From contig JAMSLZ010000004.1 of the NCBI GenBank assembly GCA_026027325.1, positions 1,798,001-1,862,000 of the forward strand: DNA of 64,000 bases, written 5' to 3'. Below the pieces are notes generated by a model. It was not told the DNA's origin. It searched no databases and was given only the letters and a program-made list of their open reading frames with translations. The stretch comes from Actinomucor elegans. Taxonomy: Eukaryota > Mucoromycota > Mucoromycetes > Mucorales > Mucoraceae. The translations under genes and the position numbers were made by a program. Each line of letters begins with the position of its first letter. The first letter of the stretch is position 1. Positions 47,138 to 61,865 of the stretch are shown here, piece by piece.

Positions 47138-49167
47138 TTAAAATTCAAATTCTGGGCGGAATTGATTCAAATCTGCTCCTGCAACAGCCTTATCAGCTAA
47201 ATCGCGACGATCCTATTTCAACAAGTCAGTAGCTAGCCTTTGAATACACTATGCGATGATTACCATCATAATAAAGGCCTTTCGTAACATTTCCCAAGAA
47301 TTACTAGAGACATTCACACCTTCTTCAGAATCCCCAGAACCACGCTTATGCATAGAAAGACCTGTCAGGATGTGTTCTGCAGCTTCTTTATAACAACCGA
47401 TATTAACACAGCTGACGCCAATGTTATATCTAGCACGGACAAATGAAGGACGCAATTCCAAGGCTTTGTGATATGCATCTATAGCTTCTTCTGAACGACC
47501 ATTATTTGCCAATGTGGCGCCCATACGGTTCCATAATAAATAATCCTATACAATCCATTTAGATGGTTTATCACTATTGATTAATCTATTGCTACTTACA
47601 TCAGGTCTACCCTTCAAAGCAGCTACGAAACAATCAATAGCTTTATCCAACTCGCCAGAACCATAAAACAAGACACCCAAACCTACTTGGACATCAGGAT
47701 CCATCTGCTGACCATCAGGAGCCTGTCTGGCGGCCGACAAGAACAAATCTGTAACACGATCATGTAATTCAAATGGAGAAGCAGCTTCAGGCAATGGTGT
47801 CCTGCCAGCCAACTGAGGGTATTTCTGTGTAATCCAACGTTCCAGCGTCTGATACGCAGCATGATCGTAAGATTCATTGGTATAACTGACAGCCAAAGAC
47901 ATCAATGCCTGCAAATTACCAGGATCAGCTTCAATGGCTCTTTCCAAGGCACGAATAGCTGGTTCTTCTTTTTCATTTTGAGCCTGCACATTACCCAAAA
48001 GCATCCATGCTTCTGAATTCCCAGGATTCTTTTGCACCACTACCTCAAAGGCCATCGCTGCGTCACTAAGTGATCCACCTTGTTCCAATAGACGCAAACC
48101 TTCTGCCATAGGATCCGGGTGATTCATAAAGGGATTATTGATTTCAAACACATATTCACCTAGATCAGGTTTATAGATAGCAGTACCGTTATTGAAGTTA
48201 CCAAACTCATCTTCCCAGTCATTGTCTTCAGCCATTTGGTCGCGGATGTTCTGCCACACGTTCTCAAATTGTTCAAAAGCAGGATCTTGCGCTGCTGCAG
48301 CTTCTTCGACTTTGCGAGCCATTTCTTCTTCGGTTTCTTGATTATTATCAAACACAGCGAATTGATCTTCCCAGGAAGCATTGGTATCAACAAGACGACC
48401 TTTGCCCTTTTGTTGAACAAGATCAAACTCATTAGCCCAGTCGAAATGCTTCTGGAAAGCAGTTTCAAATTCGGCCAGTTGTGCTGGATTCATGTTGGTG
48501 ACCTCTGGATGGTTCATGAACTCTTCTCTCCATACTATAAAAAAAAGCTCGTCAATAACTCATCACTAGAACTATTTGTATGAGTTACCTGATGCACTTT
48601 GAGATGGACCTGCAGCTGCTTTACTTTCTATAAATGCCTTTTCCATAGCCGCTTCTTCTGCAGGAGTTAATTCCCATAGTTTAGGTCCTTGTTGCTGATG
48701 ACTGTGACCAAATTCACTTGCCCAACCGCCACCAGCTCCATGAGGCACTTGACGTACAGCATCTAGTTCACGTTGCAAAGCCGAGAATTCAAAATTATTT
48801 TGCATACCCATACGTTGTGCTGGTTGCTGCTGCTGCTCTTGACCGAAAAACTCGTTTACCATATCATTCTGACCAAAGCCAGGCCCTTGCTGTCTTTGTG
48901 TACGCATCTAATATATTCTGGCATCAATATTTGATATTTGTATGGCTCTTTGAATACTTACTGAGGATGGTCCTACGTTTTGTTGAGAAGGACCTGCAAA
49001 CTGATCCTAATAGTTATAATACGTTAGAACGAGCCTGCCTCATAAACTTTTCAGTTCTGTTTTACTCTTTGAAGAGATCTATCTTGACCAAACTGCTTCA
49101 TCATTTGTGCCATAGGGTTGGCTCCACCACATGAATCATCGCCATTCATCATATTCTTAAATGCCAT
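47138..49167 (-). CDS. PEX5: Peroxisomal PTS1 receptor Pex5
   Basis: Six exons on the minus strand are 49167-49066, 49006-48962, 48907-48589, 48534-47600, 47545-47264 and 47212-47138, giving about 585 residues. The N-terminus holds the conserved cysteine (GDDSCGG, Cys13) that is ubiquitinated for recycling. The natively loose half carries WxxxF/Y-type Pex14/Pex13-binding motifs: WASEF (~111), WREEF (~157), WANEF (~188), WEDQF (~210) and WEDEF further on. The C-terminal half is the TPR array that binds the C-terminal SKL-type signal of cargo, including LGNVQAQNEKEEPAIRALER, DYLLWNRMGATLANNGRSEE and SFVRARYNIGVSCVNIGCYKEA. Length and order are normal for the family. The receptor shuttles between cytosol and peroxisome membrane. 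Confidence 0.95.
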
Positions 49168-50989
49168 TTATTTTTAGTTATAAATAAGGGTAAAAAAAAG
49201 GTTTATGTGGGTTGTAGTATATTTTTTATACTACTGCTGACTAAAAAATAGCTGACTTTCAAATACTCTCGGTGTGGGGTCAAGAAAAAAGATGACAGAT
49301 ATTTTTTTTCACGAGTTGGCATGAATGTAAGCTGTGTAACAGCTTTATTAAGCTTATAACTCAAAACGTTAATAGTAAGCTTAATACCATTTTTATATCG
49401 TTTGGTGTGCATTTGAGCCTCTACTAACTGAGTTAAAAGAGATTATATTAATCCCTGCATTTGTATTATATAAAGGTAGGAAAATATGATTTTCGATTCG
49501 AACTCCAAAATGCAAGATTGCTTCTACCAATAAAGTTCAGTACCTGAGTTTCAGTTATCTTTTTTAATCGCAGTATACCAATAATACTTTAACGGAAGTT
49601 TAACATTTGTAGTTTCTTCGTAAGTCTTGACTGCTGTCCGGCCCGGATGTCCAAATATATCTGTTTCACATTCATAAAACACCCAGATTTTTTTTTGCAC
49701 TAATAGTTTATTCAGTTTCCCAGCTTAATCTTATCGCCGCAACAACCTTTTTCTATTGAATCAATACATCTGTTATCTATATTTCTCTTTATTTGAGTCC
49801 GAAAAAAAGATGTTGCTTTTTTGAAATAAACCGATTGCGCCTCGAGACTCTAGTTGATACTTATAGCTGTTTGTGATTTAAAGGAAGGCTACAGTATGCC
49901 TTAACGTATCGCTATTGGTACTTAACATTTCCAGCACTGTCCTATCTAAGGAGATTTGCTTCAATGATATCTTTATAAAACGACTGAAAAAAAAAGCTTA
50001 GAGTCATATAAAAGCATGATAAAAGTTCAAGCTTGCAAACTATAAATCTCTAGCAGTGATAATAAATGGCACTCATACCAGAGGGGTTTACAGCTTTTAA
50101 CAATCATTACGCAATAAAAAAACTGCTGTTCAACAGAAATCGAAATCCCAAGTCAGTATATGTTGAAAGGTCAGACCATTGATTTTGACATAGTGTTAGG
50201 CAAATGCCTTGATTATTAAAAAAATTGTCCATGGATCTCACTGCTATTGATAGAGCTGTAATTTGTCCCTCTTGCGGTTTAGTGGCACATCTTATGCACC
50301 TATATTTTCAGGAAATACAAAGGTATTCCTGGGAGCATGGTATACAACGACAGATGCAGGATGTGGTTATACGTTTCACCTTGATTATCTGTTTCAACAT
50401 CTGTAAACAAAGGTGGGTCATCGTTTTTGATCTTCAACGAAACACCAAATTAAAATACCTGAAATGCAACACCTATTCTTTGATGGAAGCCATTTAAAGC
50501 AATCAAACTGAATGGTATAATAATATACAAACGAACAAGAGAGGATTGCATGATTCTACATCTGTCTTTCTACTGCTCTAGTGTATCTACCAGTTAACAA
50601 ACGCAGTATATAATCCATTGGCTTTAATTCATCTCCTTCAGCTATGGGAAAGATCGATAATAATATAATATAGCTTTTATTTTCAATAAATATATACATG
50701 AATAGTTTGACATTACCTATCATCCATTATCCTATTACATTTTCCATCTGATCGTTTTATTTTTCTCAGTCGAATTTAATGCGGAGTGCGTCAAAAAGTT
50801 TTTTTTTTTTTTTTTTTTTTTTTTACAATACAAAATCAGATCTAATTGTGATCGGCCCGTGCTATAATAGAAAGTGAGTATACTATAAAAGTGTTCAGTG
50901 TAGGTAACTCTGCTATCAATTAATGGTAGGACTTGAAAAGATTGATTATATTATCCAACATCAAGTGAATATGTTTGAGGAAAAACCAT
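49168..50989. other. 1.8-kb gene-free interval
   Basis: Upstream of PEX5 and downstream of the P450. It contains a ~27-base T run near 50798-50824. A 90-codon open frame at 50225-50497 with a CPSCG motif has no other protein-like features and no promoter; I do not call it. Confidence 0.45.
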
Positions 50990-52988
50990 TTATTTATAAA
51001 CAGCGTTTATACGCTTCAAAAACTTGACTTTGAACGGAAGTGGTGAGAGAACAAGGCCAGCATTGACGGCTCCTTCGATATCAGGCATTCGAGATTCACT
51101 GACAGGTTTAATAGAGCATCGAGCAAATATTTGAACAAGTGAAGTGAAAATCTCTACTTCAGCCTAGATATCGTAATAAGTAAAGCGCCTTAAAGATCTG
51201 TCTATACTAGTAATCTTACCAAGTAAACTCCAGGACATAAACGTCTATATATCCAAAAAACAAGAAAAAAAAAAGTTAGTTAGTAGAAGATACATAGCTA
51301 TATCATTGATACACATACCTTCCCCAGCCAAAGTTAAAATGATCGCGATCTTCAAGCTTTCCATTGGCAGTGGATTGCATGGTTTTGGTATTGTTCATAA
51401 ATCTCTCTGGGATAAATTGTTCGGGTTGAGGGAACTTTACTGGATCCTGATGCAAACTATAATTATTTGGAGTGAGAACACATCCTTTAGGAATGATATA
51501 GCCATCTATCTCAACTATGGTATGTAAAAAAAAAAATCATGCTCAATAAAAAGCAATTCATCTGTCAGCAATCTTGGTAAACTTAACTATCTTCTTGAAC
51601 TGAGTGAGGTGCACCAAATGGTGTAATGGGTCTGTACCTCATACACTCTTTTATTACGGAAATGCAGTAAGGAAGATGATTTCTATCCTCAAAGCTAGGT
51701 AGATGGCCATAAATACGAATAAAGCTGTCGATCTCGGTAGAAATAGTTTCTTGTACCTTAGGAAAATGACAAAGAATAGCTATAGCCCAGTTGATAGCAA
51801 TAGAAATAGTGGCCAGTCCTCCTGTAACAATATCAACTATAAATGAAAAAAATCAGTTTTTTATAACTGTTTCACCTGGGAGAGCAATCATCGTTTTTTA
51901 CACATCAATACAATCGTTTCTTCTTCGGATAGATCAGACCCATTCTCTTGGAGTGTCTTGACCAAGTTGGTTCCTTCTTTTGCTGTAGCCTCTTTGACCA
52001 ATTGAAGAACAAAAGGGTTGCGCCATTGAATGAACCGCCTCATCTTGGCTTGCATTCCAATAAAGGGACCCAACATAGAGAGAGCAGGCATATAGTTGTC
52101 CCAATCGTCTTCCAATCCTGCAAGCTTAAGACTTGTTTTCACCATACTTGCAATTTCCTTGTACTTTGGGTCATGGATAGACTCAAATCGTCGACCAAAG
52201 CTGGCGGTGCTGATGATGTTTAAAGAGTTGAGTTCCAGATATTCAATTGGGTTCACACTGTTTTCGTTTTCGGTACAGGCGATGAGACTGTCAACTAAAT
52301 TGTTAGACTCACTATGAATTGTGTCCAAATAGCTGTGGATATGTTTTGGAGCTAGGAGGAGTAGGGCTGTTTAAGGGGAAATCAAACTTTTTTTTTAGTG
52401 ATCAAGTTGGTTTCAAGTGATGCATTCTTTTTTTGTATACCTGAAGATCTGCACTTTTTCCATGAAGCTCCTGGCTGAGAAAAAGCCAGGCCCCTATTAC
52501 ATCAAATGTCAGTAAATTAAGCTTGCTTGATATCAACCGGAGAAACATGTTATGTGTGTAGATTAACAAAAGTTTCAAACTTACTTTCCCTTCATGCTGT
52601 GATAGTCTTGAGTGAAAACTGCATAAGGCCGATATGAAGTTTCTGCACCACAAGTAACAAAGATCTTGTGTGCCAAAATAGGACAACACACTGTAATCCA
52701 TGTTTGACGGCCCATTTGAAGTTGAATAATGGGGCCTAACTGTTGGTGCCACTTTGATATTGTTTTTCCAGGTAGCTCTCCCAAGGACAGTAAATGACCG
52801 ATGTATGGAAAACTCGAGCCAGGCATAGGGATTTCCTTGATATTTTGATTCTTTTTGCGGCCATAATGAGCAAAGGCTATACAAAAGGATGTATATACAA
52901 CAGCAGTAGCAGCTGCAATGCTAACTATAATTGGTGTAGCTTGATTTTTGTCCGAGCGCAGTAATCTAATGGTTTCAATAAACCCCAT
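50990..52988 (-). CDS. Microsomal cytochrome P450
   Basis: Seven exons on the minus strand are 52988-52585, 52493-52441, 52366-51902, 51836-51588, 51514-51319, 51244-51220 and 51163-50990, giving about 521 residues. An N-terminal membrane anchor (residues ~17-43) is followed by a hinge with PMPGSSFPYIGHLL. Conserved parts are GKGLAFSQPGASWKKCRSS (C helix), ExxR (ECMR, 371-374), PERF (426-429) and heme loop FGWGRRLCPG with Cys459 as the iron ligand. The I helix reads DIVTGGLATISI: the acidic residue before the Thr is replaced by Ala316. Enzymes of this type oxidise small hydrophobic substrates at the ER with NADPH-P450 reductase; the substrate cannot be told. The 25-base exon 6 carries the cysteine. 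The subfamily is not assigned. Confidence 0.92.
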
Positions 52989-54283
52989 TCTCAGTATGTA
53001 ATATAGAAGAAGAAAAAAGACAATAGTAAAAAAAGACTTCAATAGACCCAATTGCTTTGTTATAGTTTTTTTTTCGCGTTATTATTTGCATACAAGTGCA
53101 TGATTTTGTTGTAGATAAGAATGTATATAGGCGTTATCAAAATAAGTTTTTTCAAACAAGCCAAGTGAAGTGTCCACAACAAAATTAGCAAATAGTATAA
53201 TATTTTACATTAAGAACATCTACTGGGATTTTCGTAACTGAGACATCATTTGACATATCAAATTCAGTGTTGGTAAGGGATGTACTGTAAACTGTAAGAA
53301 TAATACATGAACTCATTGCAGAAGCCCTATCGAACATGGTAAGCCCAACGATAAACCTAATAAATTTTCATTGGCTTTTCACGATAGTAATACTATAAGA
53401 ATCTATTATATATGGTTTCAGCAAGTGTATCTACTAAATAATGTATAGTTTCGATAGACTAGATATCTAAACCAGCTGTATATTTTTATAAGTACATAAC
53501 ATTTGGGTCATCTTACATTTTTTTTATGCATTACATTAATACATAACAAAAGCTACAATGTCGAAAAGAAGACTTGGCTTGATACAGTATAAGCAATTAT
53601 CCACAAATTACATGAGGACTGTTGCATGAATGATACATACTCACGCATATACGATGTTGCCCAGCTTTATATTAGCTGTATAATAGGCCACCTCCCTAGC
53701 GGTAATTGCATTGCAGTAAAAGCTCTAAAAGAGGTGTTCATTCAGAGTATGATCCTTATATCAGATGCAAGGATAAAACGGGATCTATCAAGAGACCTAA
53801 TCATTATTACTCTCCTTTGGTTGAAATGTATACACATATTGCTAATCATTAGCTAATAATACGATATATATATATTATACCCTGTTAAACAAAAAGGCTA
53901 GTTTGATGCAGTAGTTTACTCTAAGCATGTAATAGTAGTCAAATGTACCATTCATCATAATCGGACAAGAAATTTATAAAAATGTATACAATTTAGGACC
54001 AATTTTTAAAGTAGAATACATCTAGAGTACTTTGGCCAGATAATGGTTCTAGAGGACGTTGTGCTTCATTCTGAATAGTTATATACTAGTATTTAAATGT
54101 GACATTAAAACGTAAACTGGCCAATGAATGTAATAATACATATGATCTAGAGCGAACCTCTTTTTATTCAGTTAAAAAAAAAAAAAAAAAAAAAAGAGCT
54201 CAACTTTATTTCGAAAAAAAAAGAAAATGAATATAATATGATTTAGCTATTGATGATATGTTAGAAAAAGAAAGGTTAGTATA
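52989..54283. other. 1.3-kb gene-free interval
   Basis: Promoter of the P450 on the left and 3' flank of the poly(A) polymerase on the right. A/T-rich, with an A run at 54174-54195. No gene or clear repeat seen, except weak similarity to the ~175-bp repeat near 54000-54130. Confidence 0.45.
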
Positions 54284-56460
<2,177 letters not shown>

Positions 56461-56833
56461 TTTGCTAGGTATGAATAACAACGATGGAATGAGAGAGAAA
56501 AGAAAGGAGTATATAGGAGAGTACGTTTATAACATCAAATTAAATACTACAGGTCAAAATTTTGCTTTTGGATCTCAGAACGTAAGGCCTATTATAAATA
56601 TGTTGATATGGCCCTCCTTGACGAAGTCGTTATTGACAGCGAGATACTCAATCGACACGCGTCTTTTAGCAGCTTTCGAGAGGAATTTGTGTCACACATT
56701 ACACTTTGACATTTACTAAAGACTAATAAACCTTTTGTTTTACTGTATATTATTCTTTTTTAATAAAAAAAACAGAGGAAACTTTGATTTTTATATAGTG
56801 AAATAAAGGGCTACATTATCTTTGATTCTCAAT

Positions 56834-57417
56834 TTACATGGTGAGTTCCTATACAGAAAGTGATTAATTATCTGTGTTTATCAGGTAGTAAAAATGAACT
56901 ACTTACCATAATGGCGTTAACAACGTCGTTACCGTTGTTCTTCAAGGCCTTGACAGCCTTAGCGCGAGAGACATTGGCTTGGCTAACGACCAAGTCAATA
57001 TCCTTTTCCTCAACACCAGTGGCATCAACTTCCTCATCATCTTCCTCAACGGCAGCTTGAACTTCAGCACCTTCCTCGGTCTTTTCGGCATCAGCAGCGA
57101 GTTGTTGTTCCATAGCAGCTTGTTGAGCACGAGCGGCCATATCTTCAACTTGCATCTCACCGAAAACAATGTGAGTATCAGAGTTGGTGGACTTGAAGAC
57201 CTCGGGGTTGGCAATAGCATAGACCATCTATCATGATAAAAAAAAAATAAGTTTCAAGAGCTAAAATCATTTATCAAAAAAAAAAAAGACTTACACCTCT
57301 ACCACGGGTGAAGGTGACACGGTTAACACCGGCAACGGGCTTCAAACCGAGAGCAAGGATAGCCTTACGGGCCTTTTGTTCGCCACGAGATTGGATGGAA
57401 GTTTGTTCAGCAGACAT
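56834..57417 (-). CDS. EGD2: Nascent polypeptide-associated complex subunit alpha
   Basis: Three exons on the minus strand (57417-57295, 57227-56907, 56848-56834) give 152 residues. The NAC domain (~10-75) contains SRGEQKARKAILALGLKPV and MVYAIANPEVFKS. An acidic Glu/Asp-rich link follows, and the C-terminal UBA domain includes EKDIDLVVSQANVSRAKAV and KALKNNGNDVVNAIM. The last exon is only 15 bases and supplies the family's conserved ending ELTM. NAC sits at the ribosome exit tunnel and shields nascent chains. The stop lies 373 bases downstream of... the start codon of the poly(A) polymerase gene, which is transcribed away from it on the same strand. Both termini match family expectation, so the model is firm. 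Confidence 0.95.
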
Positions 57418-58571
57418 TCTATATAATGTACATTAGTTTTTTGTTTTTAACCCAAAAAACAGAAACAAGAAAAAAAAGAGGATGGTTGTTGCTGACTATG
57501 GCTGAGTCGACTGCTGTGTTTGAGACGTACTGACCGAAAGAAAAAAAATGATAAATGGAAACGCGAAATTACAATAAAAAGGTCATGTCGAAACTACCCT
57601 ACAAAATTTCATCCATCAAAAAAAAAATCCATCCATCCGTTTCATTGCTGCGTTTCATCCATTGATCTCATTATCGTCCCATGTCGTTGATGACCCTACA
57701 TCCATCCTCTTTTTCATCCTGATTATCTTTGATGGATACTTTACGTTTTATGCTTGTAGGGAAAGAAGGGAAATGGCTAATCTCGGCTCACCCAAGCAAA
57801 AAAGTTAGTACCTGGCTTTCAAAAAAAAAGTAACAGCGCCATTTTAATTATTTGTAAGGCATACGCTATGGATTTTTTTATGAATTTTGGCAGTAAGATA
57901 TTTCAGTATTTGAAATTATAACTTGCAATATAGAAGCATTCTCTTTGTTAAAAAAAACATATACGACAAATTTGTTTGTATTTTTCTTATAAGTGATGTT
58001 TAAGCTATGGGATTTTAAAACCAAAATACCCAACGATTTGTGTTTTATTCGCCGTTTTTTCGAGTAAGTTCAATACGGTATTCAAGTCATTCAAGACATG
58101 ATTAAAACTTGTGCGAATATCACTAAAATTTTTTGACAAGCTCAGTTTTTCTATTCTGTAAAGTACGTTTCAAAGAAGTATTATACTTTGAAATTGACCC
58201 TCGAAGAATGTTTATGTCCAATCGCCGTTAACCAATGAAGACATCATGTAGAGCGTATGTAATAATATCTTTTTTCATCAGCCGCACTCTAATCAAATGG
58301 TTTTTTATTGAACTCCGTTTAAAGTGCGAAGGTATAACGATTATGTAGATTCGTATAAAAAGGAAGGCACCAGCACAGTAGGGTCCTTGCATAAAATAAG
58401 CTTTATTGTTCTAGAATAATTATTGAGTCCACTTTATCATACAAGTAAGTCATATACTATTTTTCACTATATAATATCGCATTGTCCGATTCCCTCTACC
58501 TAGCAACACGGTCCTAACTTTTTTTTTGTTTTATTATTTCGGTTGACGCTACAGCTTTTTTTGTCTTTATT
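57418..58571. other. Divergent promoter region, NAC alpha and AIM18
   Basis: About 1.15 kb between two divergent genes. A CATCCAT-rich patch lies at 57610-57720 (repeated CATCCAT/CATCCATTGAT), which may be a binding-site cluster. No coding sequence seen. Confidence 0.45.
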
Positions 58572-59646
58572 ATGTTTCGATTGTCCCGCGCATTACCAAA
58601 AGTACGCATTGCTAGCCGATCTTGTACAAGCCGTGCTTTTACCAGCGCTTCTGTTACTACCAAAGCCAGCAGAGTAAATGATACAAAACCATAAAACAAA
58701 AAAACAAAAAAGTTATTCATTTCATAAGTGTAGATGACTAATACAAGCAAGATCTTGACTTTGGCAGCAGTCGGAATGACTACCACAGGTTATTTGGCTT
58801 TTTCAAGCCCTGTGTTTTCTGAATCACCTGCTTATGCTGGCAGTGTAGAAGGTATATTGAGCGAATGAGAATAAAACAGCTTATATTAACGCGTTTGCAT
58901 AAAGACCCCGCTACCCATTTGGCATTTCCTATCCATTTAAATACAGGCAATGAATGGAAAAAGTTGATTGGATTAGGTGTGCGTGCTGTTACTTTTCTCA
59001 ATATGAATGTCTACGTGGTTGGCATGTACATGAACAGTGAAGATATTGGTCAACTAAAGAATTTAGAAGGATGGAAGGTAAAAGGAAAAAAAAAATTTTT
59101 CTGTAAGGTTTTTTCTTTTTTGGATTTCCACTCACTTCTGTAATATAGAATTTTGATAAAAGCAAGTTTTTGCAAGACAGTGAATTAGCTGAACAATTCT
59201 TGGATCAACCTTATGAGATTAGCATTCGATTAGGTAAGCAGCAATCCAATTTGGGCCATATAGGAGAAACTAACTCACGAGAACACATAGTTCCCGTACG
59301 TGCAACGAATACACAGCATCTTCGTGACGGTTTCCTTCGTCTCTTGATGCAACGTATGAAAGACCAATCCATGACCGAAGAAGAAGAGCGCAAAGCGCTT
59401 GAAGCAATGCAGGAATTTAAATCCAATTTTGTCAGTATGCGCGTCAAGAAAGACACCGAGTTTGTGTTTACAAAAACCAAACAAGGCGGCTTGAAGATGA
59501 CTTATGAAGGCAAAGATTTGGGCACAGTGAATAGTCCTTGGTTAGCCAAGAACTTTGTTATGAGTTATTTAGAGCCTAAAACGCCTTCAAGTGAGGCTGC
59601 TTTGCATGATATTGCTGATGGGTTTGAGAGATTGATGAAGCAATAA
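58572..59646 (+). CDS. AIM18: Mitochondrial chalcone-isomerase-fold protein, AIM18/AIM46-like
   Basis: Four exons (58572-58673, 58752-58851, 58905-59077 and 59149-59646) give 290 residues. The N-terminus is a typical mitochondrial presequence rich in Arg and Ser (MFRLSRALPKVRIASRSCTS), followed by a hydrophobic segment (ILTLAAVGMTTTGYLAFSS). The chalcone-flavanone-isomerase-like domain covers ~80-290, with LIGLGVRAVTFLNMNVYVVG as its core strand/helix and KDTEFVFTKTKQGGLKMTY and SPWLAKNFVMSYLEPKTPS in the second half. Yeast Aim18 and Aim46 are non-enzymatic, heme-binding members in mitochondria; loss affects mitochondrial inheritance. Catalytic activity is not expected. Length is normal. AIM18 versus AIM46 cannot be told here. 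Confidence 0.85.
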
Positions 59647-60675
59647 AAAAAACCACCCCGATTATTCATAATTTTAATGTTGGTGTATGAAAGTATGGTT
59701 TATTCATAATAATGTAGTTAGTCAAGCAAAAAAAAAAGGATGTGATTTGGAAGAAAGACAATAGATACTGAGTCGATACAAATTATCTCAATAAGCATAC
59801 GATGCAAATTCAGTTTTCTAGGCCTATTATGTTTTTTTTAAAAAAGGGAGCGGGGGAGGAGAGAGCTCTAGCAGATGTAGTAATTCATTCTAGATGGAAA
59901 CAACCCATCAAATGCAGCTTGATTAAACTGAGATTGGTCAAGAAATTTATAAATCAAATTACAAAAATCTTTGTTTGATACAATCAATCACTAAAATATA
60001 TGGTGTATTATACCGTTTTAGGTAACTAATAGGTAATTATAATATATATATAATGCTTTATCGTGAACATATACAAGTGATTTAATGCAATTTTCAACTA
60101 GGAATCGGTTCAGAGATCTAGATGTAGATCCCAAAAAATCTTTGGGAAATGCTCTTGGTTTATTTATTCTAACTCCGATCGACCTTTTAGTTATTGGTTT
60201 TCATGGCATAAACGATATTTATGAGACATTATTCATCATTAAAATAGATCCACTACACCAGAAAGTACACAATGGTATTTTTGTATATCATTTTCTTTAT
60301 AGAAAATATTCAATTTACAATTGAATTTCTGAAACACTAAAAAAATCGATATCTGTCAAAGATAACTCCTTGTATTAGTAGAACTATTAAATGGTTTTTA
60401 CAGAGTTTGGTAGGTATTTACATAAATTGTATGAATTCACCTTTTTTTTTTTCTTTAAAGCGGATTAAAAACGCACCATCAAAAATTTTAAAATCCTAAG
60501 GGAAGCCTTAATAGGAGAAAGGAAAATTGGTTTAAAGTATCGTCAGCCAATAAAAAGCGATAGATCCTTATTGGATCCCCAGTCACTTATTCTCAGTTTG
60601 TATATGAGCTATAAGTTTTTTTTTGGTTGGTTAATCTTTCCCAACATTAACATTACATTTTTATAAACATCCATA
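59647..60675. other. 1-kb gene-free interval
   Basis: 3' flank of AIM18 and promoter of ISY1. A 79-codon open frame at 60085-60324 shows no recognisable motif and I do not call it. An A/T palindromic string ATATATATAAT lies near 60042. Confidence 0.45.
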
Positions 60676-61865
60676 ATGGTAAATGATTTTAATTGCTGGA
60701 CGCGTTTTTCTTTTCTTGTGCAATTATAGGTTTAACAAAATATCTATAACTTAGGCTCGTAATGAAGAGAAAGCACAGTCTATGTTGTACCGTTTCCGAG
60801 AAGCTCAAGCAGCTGAATTAGGACTCGGTAAACCTCGTACGAAAAGACCTGGCTTTGCAGGTTCTGTCAATACTGTCATTGAGGCCGAGAAATGGCGTAG
60901 AGATATTTTGAGTGAAATTTCTCGAAAAATTTCGAAAATTCAAGATGGTAAAAACAAGAGAGATGAATGCTTGTTTTTTTTCTAGAAAGATTGCTAACAA
61001 AAGTGTCCTAGTGAGTCTGTCCGATTATCAAGTGCGCGATCTGAACGATGACATTAATAAATTGATGGGACAAAAATACCATTGGGAGAGAAGAATTAAA
61101 GAATTAGGTGGCGCTGATTATACCGTAAGTTTAACACCATCGGATCGATGAAGAAAACAAATTAAACGGGTTCGATATATAGAGATCTGCTCCCAAGATG
61201 TTGAATTATGAAGGTAGAGAAGTACCTGGAACAAGAGGATATAAGTAAGTAGTATATATATACTGATAATTCACTTGATTTACTTATCTAGCTTTATCAT
61301 AGATATTTTGGTCGCGCAAGAGATTTGCCTGGTGTGCGTGAGCTGTTTGAAAAAGCAGGTAGGCGCATTCGTATCTAAAAAAAAAGCGACACCTATTGAA
61401 CTTTTTTTGTTGTTTTTGTTTCTTGTAGCACCTGAATCTACAACACGTTCTAGAAGTGAAATCAACCGTGATATCGACGCAGACTATTATGGTTATCGCG
61501 ATGAAGAAGATGAAGTTTTACTCGAATATGAAAAAGCACTTGAAAAGGAATTGATTGATAAACTATTCAATGCGCCTGATGAAGAGACAGCGATAGATGA
61601 GAAGCAGCCTAAACACGTAGAGCCAACACATCAAGATGAAATGACAAAGAAAGCAAACGAAAATACAGAACCAGCAGTGCCTTCTCAAAAGGAAGTTGAA
61701 GCATATCTATTACAAAGGCGAAAGCAGCAGGTAGAATCAATCAAACGTTTATTTCCTTGCTTGCAATTCACATTTTTTTTTCTGCATTAGTTACTGGATA
61801 GATATGTATCTGAAGATTTGAAGCAAAGTGAAGAATTAACAAAGAACTTGACAGGACAAAATTAG
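60676..61865 (+). CDS. ISY1: Pre-mRNA splicing factor Isy1
   Basis: Seven exons (60676-60678, 60755-60947, 61012-61124, 61183-61244, 61303-61358, 61429-61730 and 61791-61865) give 267 residues. The first exon is the ATG alone, directly followed by the donor GTAAAT. The second starts ARNEEKAQSMLYRFREAQ, the family's start. Conserved blocks are KRPGFAGSVNTVIEAEKWRR, VRDLNDDINKL, HWERRIKELGGADY, SAPKMLNYEGREVPGTRGYK, and YFGRARDLPGVRELFEKA joined across introns. The C-terminal part is acidic helical and ends with a helix (LLDRYVSEDLKQSEELTKNL). Isy1 belongs to the Prp19-associated (NTC) complex and acts at the first catalytic step of splicing. The intron at 60948 was fitted to the IQD-V-SLSDYQVRDL junction, which aligns with human ISY1. 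Confidence 0.92.

Noticed and set aside
50225..50497. 90-codon open frame with a CPSCG motif
   Set aside because: A single short motif, no second metal pair, no splice or promoter support.
60085..60324. 79-codon open frame
   Set aside because: No recognisable domain and A/T-driven composition; may be chance.
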